DNA of 64,000 nt from Taishania sp964580465 (GTDB taxonomy: Bacteria; Bacteroidota; Bacteroidia; Flavobacteriales_D; Crocinitomicaceae). A program made the position numbers and the translations under genes. The stretch covers positions 24,992 through 88,991 of the forward strand of contig CAZOKJ010000007.1 in NCBI GenBank assembly GCA_964580465.1, written 5' to 3'. Shown in pieces: positions 27,064 through 35,925 of the stretch. The notes beneath the pieces were generated by a model, which saw only the letters and a list, made by a program, of their open reading frames with translations, was not told the DNA's origin and did no database searches. The number at the start of each line of letters is the position of its first letter. Position 1 is the stretch's first letter.

Positions 27064-29121
27064 TCAATGTTTACTTATAGCTATTCTTGCATCCACCGCA
27101 ACTAATTGAGTCATGTTTCCTAAGAAAGGATTGATGTCCATCTCGCTTATTTCAGGCGCTATTTCAACTAGTGCTGAAAGTTTCAGTATTGTTTCGATGA
27201 TCAACTCCTCGTTTACGCCTTCTTTTCCTCTAGTGCCCTGAATAATAGGGTATGATTTGAGGCGTTTGAGCATAACTGATGCTTCTTCTTTGCTAACAGG
27301 GGCTAAACCTGATGAAAAATCCTTGAAAACTTCTACGAAAATACCACCTAAACCGACAAGTATTTGGTGACCAAAATCATCTTCTGACTTGGCTCCCATG
27401 TAAACTTCAATTCCTTTTAATTGTTGTTGCATAATGACACCATCCGCATCTGGTAGCTGCATTAATCGATCGTAAATTTGTTCAACTTCCTCTATGCTTC
27501 CAACGCCTATTACAACACCTCCAATGTCAGATTTGTGGATCGGCCCAGAAACTTTCATTACCAAAGGATAACCAAAAGCAGTAGCTGTTGATAGTGCTGC
27601 TTCTTTACTTGTTACGGTCGCTTGTTTTACTCGGTCAATTCCCACAGCATCAAATAGTTCAAATACTTTGTCAGCAGGGAGGTAACCTTCTGAAGCTTCA
27701 TCTACTATGTGACGAATAGTTGTGGAATCAACTACTGGAAGTACAGGATCAGTGTATGGTTTTGGTGTTTTGCTGACGCGTGAAAGCACGTATCCAAAGC
27801 TAACTTCATCAACAAAGTTAACGTGACCCATTGAATGAAAATGACTGACTTCTTCAGCTGCTTGAATGACAGATGGTAAAATAGGGAATATTGGTTTTTT
27901 GCATGTTTTCATTTTTTCATGTAACACCTCGTACACGTCATCTACACGCCACATCCCCGTTGTTCCAAAAACAACTACAGCTCCATCAATGTCATCAAAT
28001 TCGTTCTCTACATAGTCCAAAATTGTGCCCAATTGCTCTGCCGTTCCTGTAGCTAAGAAGTCTATTGGATTGGCAACAGATGAACCAGGGTATAATTTGC
28101 TCAGTAATTCATCTGCTTTGGGGCCTGTTATCGGTGGTACATTCATACCATTGCGAGTTAATACATCAGTGAGTAATACGCCTGGACCTCCAGCATGCGT
28201 GATGATAGCAATGTTCTTACCGACTAATTCTGTAATTGTAAATACTGCGGCAACATAAACCAACTCTACACGGCTGTAACAACGTATAATACCTGCCTTT
28301 CTAAATAATGCATTCACTGCACTATTTGATCCTGCTAATGCTCCCGTGTGTGAACTTACAGCACGGGAACCTGCCTCTGTTGAACCTGCTTTAATGGCTG
28401 CAATTCTACAACCTTTCTTTGTAAGTGAACGTGCGTGTTTTAAGAAACGTTGAGGGTCTGCAATTTGCTCCATGTAAAGCAATTTGATTCGAGAACTTGT
28501 TTTTGGATCGAAAGTTTCATCCCAATACTCCAAGATGTCTTCTACACTTATTTGAGCACTGTTACCAACTGAATAGATATCTCTGAATTTTAAGCCTCTT
28601 GGAATAGCAACTTCTAAGAGGTAAACCATTGTTGCTCCTGAAGCGGAGACGCAGTCACATCCCATTGGGTCATATTCTGGAATAGGTCCAGCGAAAACTC
28701 CTTTGTATGAACCTGTGATAACACCGATGCAATTAGGTCCAATGAACGAAGCTCCATTGCCAGTCGCTATTTTGGCACAACGTTCTTCTAGTGCCTTTCC
28801 TTCTTCACCTGTTTCGCTAAAGCCTGCAGAGAAGAGAATGAATGCTTTGCAATTTTTTTGAGTTGCCAAAACTTCCATTGTCCGTTCAACGTAATTGGCA
28901 GCTATGGCAATAATTGCTAAATCAACGTCAGGAAGCTCATCCACTGTTGAAAAACACTCAATTCCTTGGATATTACTTTCTTTAGGGTTGACTGCATATA
29001 ATTGTCCTTGAAAATGATTGTTGAGTATGTTTTGTAGAACTTTACCTCCGGGTTTGCTAGTGTCATTCGAAGCACCAATAATAACGATGCTTTTTGGTTC
29101 AAGTAATTGCTTTGTAATCAT
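27064..29121 (-). CDS. ADP-forming acetyl/acyl-CoA synthetase (fused alpha-beta)
   Basis: This 685-residue cytoplasmic enzyme converts an acyl-CoA, ADP and phosphate to the acid, ATP and CoA, or the reverse. The order is a CoA-binding Rossmann domain (SIVIIGASNDTSKPGGKVLQ), succinyl-CoA-ligase-like domains with the phospho-His motif SSHTGALAGS (His258), and a C-terminal ATP-grasp domain (FGYPLVMKVSGPIHKSDIGG; ILVGLGGIFVEV). It gives substrate-level ATP from acyl-CoA, which is useful in fermentation or low oxygen. An FNR-like palindrome at about -41.5 of the predicted promoter fits anaerobic activation. Acyl-chain preference cannot be told. Confidence 0.93.
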   Translation of the reverse strand: MITKQLLEPKSIVIIGASNDTSKPGGKVLQNILNNHFQGQLYAVNPKESNIQGIECFSTVDELPDVDLAIIAIAANYVERTMEVLATQKNCKAFILFSAGFSETGEEGKALEERCAKIATGNGASFIGPNCIGVITGSYKGVFAGPIPEYDPMGCDCVSASGATMVYLLEVAIPRGLKFRDIYSVGNSAQISVEDILEYWDETFDPKTSSRIKLLYMEQIADPQRFLKHARSLTKKGCRIAAIKAGSTEAGSRAVSSHTGALAGSNSAVNALFRKAGIIRCYSRVELVYVAAVFTITELVGKNIAIITHAGGPGVLLTDVLTRNGMNVPPITGPKADELLSKLYPGSSVANPIDFLATGTAEQLGTILDYVENEFDDIDGAVVVFGTTGMWRVDDVYEVLHEKMKTCKKPIFPILPSVIQAAEEVSHFHSMGHVNFVDEVSFGYVLSRVSKTPKPYTDPVLPVVDSTTIRHIVDEASEGYLPADKVFELFDAVGIDRVKQATVTSKEAALSTATAFGYPLVMKVSGPIHKSDIGGVVIGVGSIEEVEQIYDRLMQLPDADGVIMQQQLKGIEVYMGAKSEDDFGHQILVGLGGIFVEVFKDFSSGLAPVSKEEASVMLKRLKSYPIIQGTRGKEGVNEELIIETILKLSALVEIAPEISEMDINPFLGNMTQLVAVDARIAISKH

Positions 29122-29150
29122 GTGATTTTACCTTTCTATTTGCTAAAATG

Positions 29151-29197
29151 TAAAGGTAGGGAAGTAGCAATCGATGCTTTATGATTCAAATCATAAA
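29151..29197 (-). promoter_or_regulatory. Promoter with FNR-like palindrome for the acyl-CoA synthetase
   Basis: A 20-bp perfect dyad (29178-29197) has arms TTTATGATT and AATCATAAA around two bases. Its core is TGAT-N4-ATCA, close to the FNR consensus TTGAT-N4-ATCAA. On the minus strand a -7-like TACCTTTA (29158-29151) follows, with no TTTG -33 box. With a start site near 29146, the dyad centre is at about -41.5, the class II activator position. Confidence 0.55.
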
Positions 29198-29274
29198 AAT
29201 GGACACTTCCATTAAATTCACAATTTTCTTTTTTTTTTAAGAAAATAAACAACAACAACAATAATTGATTCGCT

Positions 29275-30027
29275 TTACAACAAAGAAGTGTTTAATAATT
29301 TACCGCTACTGACAACTGTGTGTAAGCATGATGAAAGTGCAGCTTTGTTCTCCATGAGTGATAAGTGTTGAATGCGATGACAATCAGAAGAAACGAAGTC
29401 TACTAGTTCTTTGCGAATAAGTAACTCTGCCTGTTGTTTAACTTCGCTGCCATAGTGCCCAGTAAGTGAATTAATGTTAAGCTGAATTTTTGCCCCCAAT
29501 TCTTTCATTTCTTGGATAATACTTTGATCTTTATGCCAATAGAAATAACGTTCAAAATGTGCAATAATCGGAGTGTACCCTGTTGAAGATACAGCAAAAA
29601 CAAATTGTTTCCAATTGGTCATCTCTGAAAGAAAAGGAAACTCCATGAGTACATATTTTCCTCCAATGGTAAGTAATTCTTTTCGTTCAATTAATTCCAA
29701 AAAGTGCTCATCACAATAATATTCTGCAGCAGCTTCAATTTCAATCGATAGTCCATGATTGCGGGCTGCTTTTTGAACATCCTTTAGTCCCTTTAGAATG
29801 ATTTCTTGCGTGTTTTTATAATAGTCACTGTAAATGTGAGGTGTGGTAATGATTTTCTTATAACCCAATTTCTCAAATTTTTCGAGCATGACTAAAGTGT
29901 CATTCATGCTTTTAGAGCCATCATCAATACCTGGTATGAGGTGACTGTGCATATCAACAGCAATTTGACTGAAGTCAATCGGTGTAGTAATTTTTTTTCG
30001 TGGTTTGAAAAGTTCTAGTAAATTCAT
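29275..30027 (-). CDS. PHP-type tyrosine-protein phosphatase, CpsB/YwqE/CapC-like
   Basis: This 250-residue protein carries the polymerase-and-histidinol-phosphatase metal motifs: VDMHSHLIPGIDDGSKSMND near residue 25, TTPHIYSDYYKN, a His in IAHFERYFYWH and SSDCHR near the end. Such manganese-dependent phosphatases remove phosphate from tyrosine kinases that control capsule or exopolysaccharide assembly. No tyrosine kinase is encoded next to it. The gene starts 1 base after rmlB, so the two form one operon and likely act in polysaccharide production. Confidence 0.85.
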   Translation of the reverse strand: MNLLELFKPRKKITTPIDFSQIAVDMHSHLIPGIDDGSKSMNDTLVMLEKFEKLGYKKIITTPHIYSDYYKNTQEIILKGLKDVQKAARNHGLSIEIEAAAEYYCDEHFLELIERKELLTIGGKYVLMEFPFLSEMTNWKQFVFAVSSTGYTPIIAHFERYFYWHKDQSIIQEMKELGAKIQLNINSLTGHYGSEVKQQAELLIRKELVDFVSSDCHRIQHLSLMENKAALSSCLHTVVSSGKLLNTSLL

Positions 30028-30028
30028 C

Positions 30029-31087
30029 TTAAACAGTGTGGTACATTTTTTTATAGTATTCTTGATAACTACCTGACGTGACTTCCTTTACCCAATCTTG
30101 ATTCTTCAAATACCAGTCAACCGTTTTCTCTAAACCTTCCTCAAAGGTTATAGATGGTTTCCAGCCTAATTCAGTTTCCAGTTTTGTTGCATCAATGGCG
30201 TAACGTAAGTCATGTCCAGCGCGATCTGCTACAAAGGTAATGAGTTTTTCTGAGCTGCCAAGTGTTCTACCCAATTTTTTATCCATTAATTGACAAAGAT
30301 ATTTAACCAAGTCAATATTCGTCCATTCATTTAAACCGCCAACATTGTATGATTCGCCAACTTTTCCCTTGTGAAAAATCGTGTCAATTGCCCTAGCATG
30401 ATCCTCTACCCACAACCAGTCGCGAATATTTTCTCCTTTTCCATATACTGGTAATGGTTTGTTTTCCATAATGTTGTGAATCATCAAAGGAATTAATTTT
30501 TCAGGAAAATGATGACTGCCGTAATTGTTGCTGCAGTTGGAAAGTTTAACCGGCAGCTTATAGGTGTGGTAAAAAGCATTCACAAAATGATCGGACGCTG
30601 CCTTTGAAGCCGAATAGGGGCTTCTAGGGTCATAGGCAGTTGTTTCTGTAAATAAACCATCTTTTCCCAATGAACCATATACCTCGTCGGTTGAAACGTG
30701 GTGAAAAACATGCTTGTCTTCACCTTTCCATGAGTCTTTTGCAATTTGAAGTAAGTTGACTGTTCCTTGTACATTGCTAATTACAAAGTCCATTGGTCCT
30801 TCAATGGAACGATCAACATGTGATTCAGCCGCCAAATGAATAACGTCTGTAATAGTAAATTGGTCAAAAGCATTTTTTACATCCTCACGGGAAACGATGT
30901 CACCTTTGATAAAGACATAATTAGCTTCATTTTCTATATCCTTAACGTTTCCTAAATTGCCCGCATAAGTTAATTTGTCAAAATTGATAATTTGATAATC
31001 AGGATATTTTTTTGTAAATAATCGTACAACGTGAGAACCTATAAATCCTGCTCCACCGGTGATTAGAATGCGTTTTTTGTAATCCAT
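30029..31087 (-). CDS. rmlB: dTDP-glucose 4,6-dehydratase
   Basis: The ATG at 31087 (MDYKKRILITGGAGFIGSH) gives 352 residues; a TTG further out is not needed. The NAD-binding GGAGFIGSH, the catalytic motif SPYSASKAASDHF (Tyr and Lys), and STDEVYGSLG with the Asp-Glu pair used in dehydration are all present. It converts dTDP-glucose to dTDP-4-keto-6-deoxyglucose. This is the precursor for rhamnose and for amino sugars such as those made by the DegT-type transaminases elsewhere in the window. No rmlA, rmlC or rmlD is adjacent. It shares an operon with the cpsB-like phosphatase. Confidence 0.95.
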   Translation of the reverse strand: MDYKKRILITGGAGFIGSHVVRLFTKKYPDYQIINFDKLTYAGNLGNVKDIENEANYVFIKGDIVSREDVKNAFDQFTITDVIHLAAESHVDRSIEGPMDFVISNVQGTVNLLQIAKDSWKGEDKHVFHHVSTDEVYGSLGKDGLFTETTAYDPRSPYSASKAASDHFVNAFYHTYKLPVKLSNCSNNYGSHHFPEKLIPLMIHNIMENKPLPVYGKGENIRDWLWVEDHARAIDTIFHKGKVGESYNVGGLNEWTNIDLVKYLCQLMDKKLGRTLGSSEKLITFVADRAGHDLRYAIDATKLETELGWKPSITFEEGLEKTVDWYLKNQDWVKEVTSGSYQEYYKKMYHTV

Positions 31088-31129
31088 TTCAATAGTTGTG
31101 CTAATTAACAATGTTTAGATATATGAACT

Positions 31130-31137
31130 CAAATATA
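31130..31137 (-). promoter_or_regulatory. -7 promoter element of rmlB
   Basis: On the minus strand TATATTTG matches TAnnTTTG, 43 bases before the rmlB start. The rest of the roughly 340-base region up to the DUF3467 gene is AT-rich. It shows only a TATATTTA (31365-31372) as a possible element for the plus-strand gene. Confidence 0.5.
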
Positions 31138-31426
31138 AACATTTTATTTCTAATACGGGAAAATAAGTTTAATTTATGTGTAATTATTGAGAGTGTTGAT
31201 TTTAAGACGTTGATTAATAGTCAGATGGCTTTTTTGTGTCAATGTATCGTGTCAAATAGTGAACGGAATTGAACAAAAATAAACGAAAATCTTGAAATAC
31301 CGAAGAAAATTAAGTAATTGAAAGTTTTTTTGGGGGGATATTCATTTTTTTTGAATGTTTTTTGTATATTTACTCTTTCAATTGTTTTGTGATTGGTATA
31401 AAAGAATGATAACTAAAAAATGATAA

Positions 31427-31741
31427 ATGGAAAATAACAACGAAAACCAAATCAATATCGAACTTTCTGAGGAAGTAGCTGCTGGTAATTACTCCAACTT
31501 GGCAATTATTTCTCATTCACCAGGTGAGTTTGTAGTAGATTTTGTGCAGATGATGCCAGGTGTACCTAAAGGAAATGTACGCTCTCGTATTATAATGACT
31601 CCACAAAATGCTAAACGTCTTCTAGGTGCTTTAGCTGAAAATGTTACTCGCTATGAGCATCATTTTGGTGCAATTCAAGAAATTGAACAACAAGATGGAA
31701 TGGCTCGAATGAGCTTTAGAACACCAACGACGGAAGCTTAG
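31427..31741 (+). CDS. DUF3467 family protein
   Basis: A 104-residue cytoplasmic protein with an acidic, Asn-rich start (MENNNENQINIELSEE). The DUF3467 body contains AAGNYSNLAIISHSPGEFVVDF, MMPGVPKGNVRSRIIMTP and NAKRLLGALAENVTRYE. The family is widespread in Bacteroidota and its function is unknown. In many genomes it is found near RNA polymerase subunit genes, but that is not so here. It is a single-gene unit. Confidence 0.85.
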   Translation: MENNNENQINIELSEEVAAGNYSNLAIISHSPGEFVVDFVQMMPGVPKGNVRSRIIMTPQNAKRLLGALAENVTRYEHHFGAIQEIEQQDGMARMSFRTPTTEA

Positions 31742-31797
31742 ATTCTTACCGCAGAATCAATAAAAAACCTCTTTTGCTAAACGATTGTTAATTATTG

Positions 31798-31826
31798 TTT
31801 GGTGTGACGGTATTTTTGTAACTTTA
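31798..31826 (+). promoter_or_regulatory. Probable promoter of the GWxTD protein gene
   Basis: TTTG (31798-31801), a 17-base spacer and TAACTTTA (31819-31826) loosely match the Bacteroidota consensus. The spacer is slightly short. The chosen start codon is 16 bases downstream. Confidence 0.4.
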
Positions 31827-31841
31827 CGTAAAAAAATAAAA

Positions 31842-33290
31842 ATGATCAAGAATAAAACGCTTCTTTTTGTGTTGTTGTTGCTTCTTTCCTTTGGCTCTTT
31901 TGGTCAAAAAGGAAAAAAGTTGACTGCTTATTTACAAACAAAACAATTCATGGCTCCTGAAATTGGAAATTATGTGGAACTTCATTTTCAATATGTTGGA
32001 TATACCATTGCTTACCAAAAAAGTGGAGAGGATTTAATTGGTGAATTGGGGGTTTTTATTGATATCATGCAACAAGGCAAAAAAGTAACTGGTGATGCTT
32101 ATCGCTTGTCAACGCCATTAATGAAAGAGGGAATTGTAGAAGATTTTTACGATATAAAACGTTTCGCGCTTCAACCTGGTGTTTATCAGTGTAACATAGA
32201 GTTGATTGACATGAATAGCAACAATCAACCTATTAAAACAAACTTTGATTTTGAAGTTGATGAATACACTGATGCTTTGTCTATTTCCGAAATTTTAGTT
32301 GCTGAATCTGCTTCAAAAACTACCGAACAAACGGCTTTTTCTAAATCAGGATATGATATTTTGCCGCGTATTGCAACATTTTACCCGCAAGAATTGGTAA
32401 CTCTGCCAATCTATTTTGAAGTGTATAATAGTGCGCAACTTGGCGATTCTATATTTTCCATTCGTCAAGAACTTGTCAACGTAAATACCGCACAAAATTT
32501 GTCTGATTTTACAAAAACAACGGTTCATAAAGTAGCGCCTGTTGTACCTGTTTTTAAAGCAATAGATTTGACGGATTTAACATCGGGTAAATACAAGTTA
32601 AGTATGACGGTTGTTGATGAAAAAAACAATGCTTTATCGACTCAGTTTTATGAGTTTGAACGTAGCAACGAGCTTGAAAAAGAATTGACTGTAGCTGATA
32701 TAGTGTTAGATCCTGCTTTTCAAAAATCAATCTCGGATGATAGTGTTCGTTACTATTTGGCAAGTATGATTCCTATTTCTTCGCCAGGGCAAACAAGAAC
32801 GATTTTAAAAACATTGAAATTAAAAGACAATGATCGTGCTCGTAAAATGATTCAAGCTATTTGGAAGGAAACAGATCCGGTAAACACTTATGAAGCTTGG
32901 ATGCGCTACAAGGCTCAAGTACAGTATGTTCAACGTACGTTCAAAACTAATTTTCAACCTGGATTTGAAACGGATAGAGGTCGTGTTTACTTGCAATATG
33001 GTGCTCCTTCTCGTGTAATTGAACGTGAGGTATCTGCTTCTGAATATCCGTATGAAATGTGGGAGTATAATAAAATTGGTATTTATAGTAATAAGAAGTT
33101 TATCTTCTATAATCCTGATTTAGTACAAAATACATACCGTTTACTGCATTCTGATATGATTGGTGAATTAAACAATCCTCGTTGGCAATACGACTTGAAT
33201 AGCCGCAATACTAAACGTGGTAATGTGGATGATCCAAATGAATACAATCCTGATTCATGGGGGAATAACGCACGTCAAATTTTGAGATAA
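31842..33290 (+). CDS. GWxTD-domain-like exported protein
   Basis: The ATG at 31842 is chosen because it opens a clean signal peptide (MIKNKTLLFVLLLLLSFGSFG); an upstream in-frame start lies before the predicted promoter. The product has 482 residues. The long middle part is a beta-rich region seen in GWxTD proteins. The C-terminal part has the family pattern FETDRGRVYLQYGAPSRVIE and YPYEMWEYNKIG. The usual Gly-Trp-x-Thr-Asp core appears as FETD. The family is found in Bacteroidota and its function is not established. It ends 2 bases before the GT2 gene. Confidence 0.8.
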   Translation: MIKNKTLLFVLLLLLSFGSFGQKGKKLTAYLQTKQFMAPEIGNYVELHFQYVGYTIAYQKSGEDLIGELGVFIDIMQQGKKVTGDAYRLSTPLMKEGIVEDFYDIKRFALQPGVYQCNIELIDMNSNNQPIKTNFDFEVDEYTDALSISEILVAESASKTTEQTAFSKSGYDILPRIATFYPQELVTLPIYFEVYNSAQLGDSIFSIRQELVNVNTAQNLSDFTKTTVHKVAPVVPVFKAIDLTDLTSGKYKLSMTVVDEKNNALSTQFYEFERSNELEKELTVADIVLDPAFQKSISDDSVRYYLASMIPISSPGQTRTILKTLKLKDNDRARKMIQAIWKETDPVNTYEAWMRYKAQVQYVQRTFKTNFQPGFETDRGRVYLQYGAPSRVIEREVSASEYPYEMWEYNKIGIYSNKKFIFYNPDLVQNTYRLLHSDMIGELNNPRWQYDLNSRNTKRGNVDDPNEYNPDSWGNNARQILR

Positions 33291-33292
33291 AC

Positions 33293-34336
33293 ATGAACGA
33301 TTTGTCGAGTCAGCTAAGCATTGTTATTCTTAATTGGAATGGAAAACAGTTTCTTTCTGATTTTTTACCTTCTGTATTGCGTTTTTCTGAAAATGCAAGG
33401 ATTATAGTCGCTGATAATGCTTCTACTGATGATTCAGTTTCTTTTTTAAAGCAACATTTTCCAGAGGTTGAAGTCATTATTAATTCTGAAAATGGTGGAT
33501 TCGCAAAAGGCTACAATGATGCGTTAAAAGAAATTGATTCAAAGTATTATTTGTTGCTCAATTCTGATATTGAAGTAACAGAAAACTGGTTGCAACCCAT
33601 GTTGAAACTTTTAGAGGAAAATGAATTAAATGCTGCTTGTCAACCTTTAGTTAGAAGCTTCCATAGACGAGAGAAGTTTGAGCACGCTGGTGCAGCTGGA
33701 GGCTTTATTGATACTAATTTTTTTCCGTTTTGTAGAGGGCGAATTTTTGATGCAGTTGAAGAAGATAATGGACAATACGCTGGTGTGAGCGAAGTTTTTT
33801 GGACAAGTGGTGCAGCTATGTTGGTTCGTTCTTCTGTTTTTCATGAATTAGGAGGTTTTGATGAGGCATTTTTCGCCCACATGGAAGAAATTGATTGGTG
33901 CTGGCGAGCAAAAAGAAAAGGCTATCGTTTGTTTGTGCAGCCAACTTCTGTTGTTTATCATGTTGGCGGGGGGACGCTTTCTTACCAATCACCGAGAAAG
34001 ACATATCTGAATTTTAGAAACAGTCTTTTTATGATTGTTAAAAATTATGAAGGTTGGTTATTTCCTAAATTGTTTTGGAGAATGAGCTTGGACGGTGTGG
34101 CAGGTGTACGCTTCTTATTGAAAGGAGATGTCGCTAATCTTTGGGCTGTCTTTACTTCTCACATGTCAATGTATGCTCGTATAGGTACATTGTTAAACCA
34201 GCGGAAAGAATTAAAAAAGAGTAGTGGAACAACGAATTTAGCAGGTTTCTATAAAGGAAGTATTCTTTGGGCTTTTTATTTTAAACAAATCCGTAAGTTT
34301 TCTGATTTGAATCAGCGTTTATTTGTTGATCACTGA
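33293..34336 (+). CDS. Glycosyltransferase family 2
   Basis: This 347-residue GT-A protein has the nucleotide-binding start SIVILNWNGKQFLSDFLPS. The VADNASTDDSV motif, the D-x-D-like LLLNSDIEV and the downstream EIDWCWRAKRKGYR (ED/W acceptor motif) are also present. This pattern is typical of rhamnosyl- and related transferases that build O-antigen or exopolysaccharide. A hydrophobic patch near FLLKGDVANLWAVF suggests membrane contact. It follows the GWxTD gene by 2 bases and is convergent with tatD (5 bases apart). Confidence 0.92.
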   Translation: MNDLSSQLSIVILNWNGKQFLSDFLPSVLRFSENARIIVADNASTDDSVSFLKQHFPEVEVIINSENGGFAKGYNDALKEIDSKYYLLLNSDIEVTENWLQPMLKLLEENELNAACQPLVRSFHRREKFEHAGAAGGFIDTNFFPFCRGRIFDAVEEDNGQYAGVSEVFWTSGAAMLVRSSVFHELGGFDEAFFAHMEEIDWCWRAKRKGYRLFVQPTSVVYHVGGGTLSYQSPRKTYLNFRNSLFMIVKNYEGWLFPKLFWRMSLDGVAGVRFLLKGDVANLWAVFTSHMSMYARIGTLLNQRKELKKSSGTTNLAGFYKGSILWAFYFKQIRKFSDLNQRLFVDH

Positions 34337-34341
34337 AATAA

Positions 34342-35115
34342 TTAAAGCTTAAATAATTCCTTGGCGTTATTAGTTGTTTGCTGAGCAATCGTTGCCAATG
34401 ACACTCCATAAATATCACTAAGTTTTTCTGCAACGTGCAAAATATAAGCACTCTCATTTCGCTTTCCTCTATGCGGAACTGGAGGTAAATAGGGTGAATC
34501 TGTTTCTAAAATCAAATGTTTTAGGTCAATCTTCTGTAAAACTTCTGGTAATTCTGATTTTTTGTAGGTGACAACTCCTCCGATACCAAGTTTGAAACCT
34601 CCATAAGACAAGGCATGCTGCGCTTGTTCAAAATTTCCAGTAAAACAATGGAACACTCCCGTCAAGGTTTCATCGTTCACTTCATCTAAAATAGTGAACA
34701 ATTCATCAAAGGCTTCTCGTACGTGGATGGCAATTGGTAATTGTAACTCTTTTGCCCATTGAACCTGTTGGCGAAAGGCATATTCTTGTTCTTTAACGTA
34801 GGTTTTATCCCAATACAAATCAAGACCAATTTCTCCGACAGCGATGGCGTCTTTTCTATTTTCCAATAGCGCTTGGTGAATGGTTTTTAAAGAAGTTTCC
34901 ACTTGTTGATCAACTGAACCTGGGTGCAACCCAAACATTGGTTTGCAATTGTTCGGAAATGCATGGAAAAGCTCCATCATTGGTGTTAGAGAAGGAACAT
35001 CTATATTGGGTAATAACAAAGTTTCAACTCCTGCTTGTATGGCGCGTTTAACAACTTCTGAACGGTCTTCATCAAATTGTTCCGTGAAAAGATGGGTATG
35101 GGTGTCAATGTACAT
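34342..35115 (-). CDS. tatD: TatD family metal-dependent deoxyribonuclease
   Basis: This 257-residue TIM-barrel hydrolase has the usual markers YIDTHTHLF, AVGEIGLDLYWDK, LPIAIHVREAF, GVFHCFTGN and LILETDSPYLPP. These proteins are metal-dependent 3'-5' DNases with roles in DNA repair or degradation. The gene begins 1 base after the outer-membrane protein gene, in one operon. Confidence 0.95.
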   Translation of the reverse strand: MYIDTHTHLFTEQFDEDRSEVVKRAIQAGVETLLLPNIDVPSLTPMMELFHAFPNNCKPMFGLHPGSVDQQVETSLKTIHQALLENRKDAIAVGEIGLDLYWDKTYVKEQEYAFRQQVQWAKELQLPIAIHVREAFDELFTILDEVNDETLTGVFHCFTGNFEQAQHALSYGGFKLGIGGVVTYKKSELPEVLQKIDLKHLILETDSPYLPPVPHRGKRNESAYILHVAEKLSDIYGVSLATIAQQTTNNAKELFKL

Positions 35116-35116
35116 A

Positions 35117-35854
35117 CTAAAAAACAGAAAGTGTTAAACCTAACTGCAATAAATGCAATTCTGTGCTTTGTTTGTTTTTGTAAAAAGGATTGAAATTATA
35201 AGAAGCATAAACAGCCCAATTACGCATTCCCATTCGAACATGAGCAGAATATATCAATCGATTAGCATCCTTTGACGTTGGATTTTTTTCTTTGATGGTT
35301 TCGTCATTTTGTTCGTAACGAGCTTTTTCATTTAAAGAAATTTGATAACCGATTTTACCACCTACATGCACTTTAAAATGTCTCCATCCTTTGGTTCTAA
35401 AACGAAATTCAACAGGTAATGCTATTTGATGTCCCACTAATTGACGTTTGCCAAATAATCCACTGTCTTCTTGGTCGCCAAATGTAGTTAGTTGATTATC
35501 TGAATCATAAACGATGGGTAAATCGTGTCGCATGTAGTAAAAACCATAACTTGGCCCCAAACCTATTGAAACCATGTTGCGAGGAGCAATTGGAAAATCA
35601 AATAACCAATTGACATTCATCCCCATTGATGGTCCTTTCATTTTGAATGTCTTTCGGTCACCAACCCAGTCGTTGTAGGTTACATCAAACATAAGACGAT
35701 CATATCGTTCTGCTTTTCCTGGTTTCCATCCAGTGTTGAACCACATGATTCCAGGTCTAAAACGCGATTTCACTACGCCTTCGGAGTTGTATTGTCCAAA
35801 GGATAACAAAGTTATCAAACTAAAAAGTATTGTTATTCGTTCGTTTAATCGCAT
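35117..35854 (-). CDS. Predicted outer-membrane beta-barrel protein
   Basis: This 245-residue protein has a signal peptide (ILFSLITLLSFGQ). Amphipathic aromatic strands follow (RPGIMWFNTGWKPG; NVNWLFDFPIAPRNMVSIGLG; AVYASYNFNPFYKNKQ; LLQLGLTLSVF), and the protein ends in Phe as outer-membrane barrels often do. The family and function are unknown. It is upstream of tatD in the same operon. Confidence 0.65.
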   Translation of the reverse strand: MRLNERITILFSLITLLSFGQYNSEGVVKSRFRPGIMWFNTGWKPGKAERYDRLMFDVTYNDWVGDRKTFKMKGPSMGMNVNWLFDFPIAPRNMVSIGLGPSYGFYYMRHDLPIVYDSDNQLTTFGDQEDSGLFGKRQLVGHQIALPVEFRFRTKGWRHFKVHVGGKIGYQISLNEKARYEQNDETIKEKNPTSKDANRLIYSAHVRMGMRNWAVYASYNFNPFYKNKQSTELHLLQLGLTLSVF

Positions 35855-35925
35855 GTATAAATCTTCAAATTTAAGATGTGTGCAAATATACGCTAAATTT
35901 TACAAAATGAATTCAAGCTCATTAA

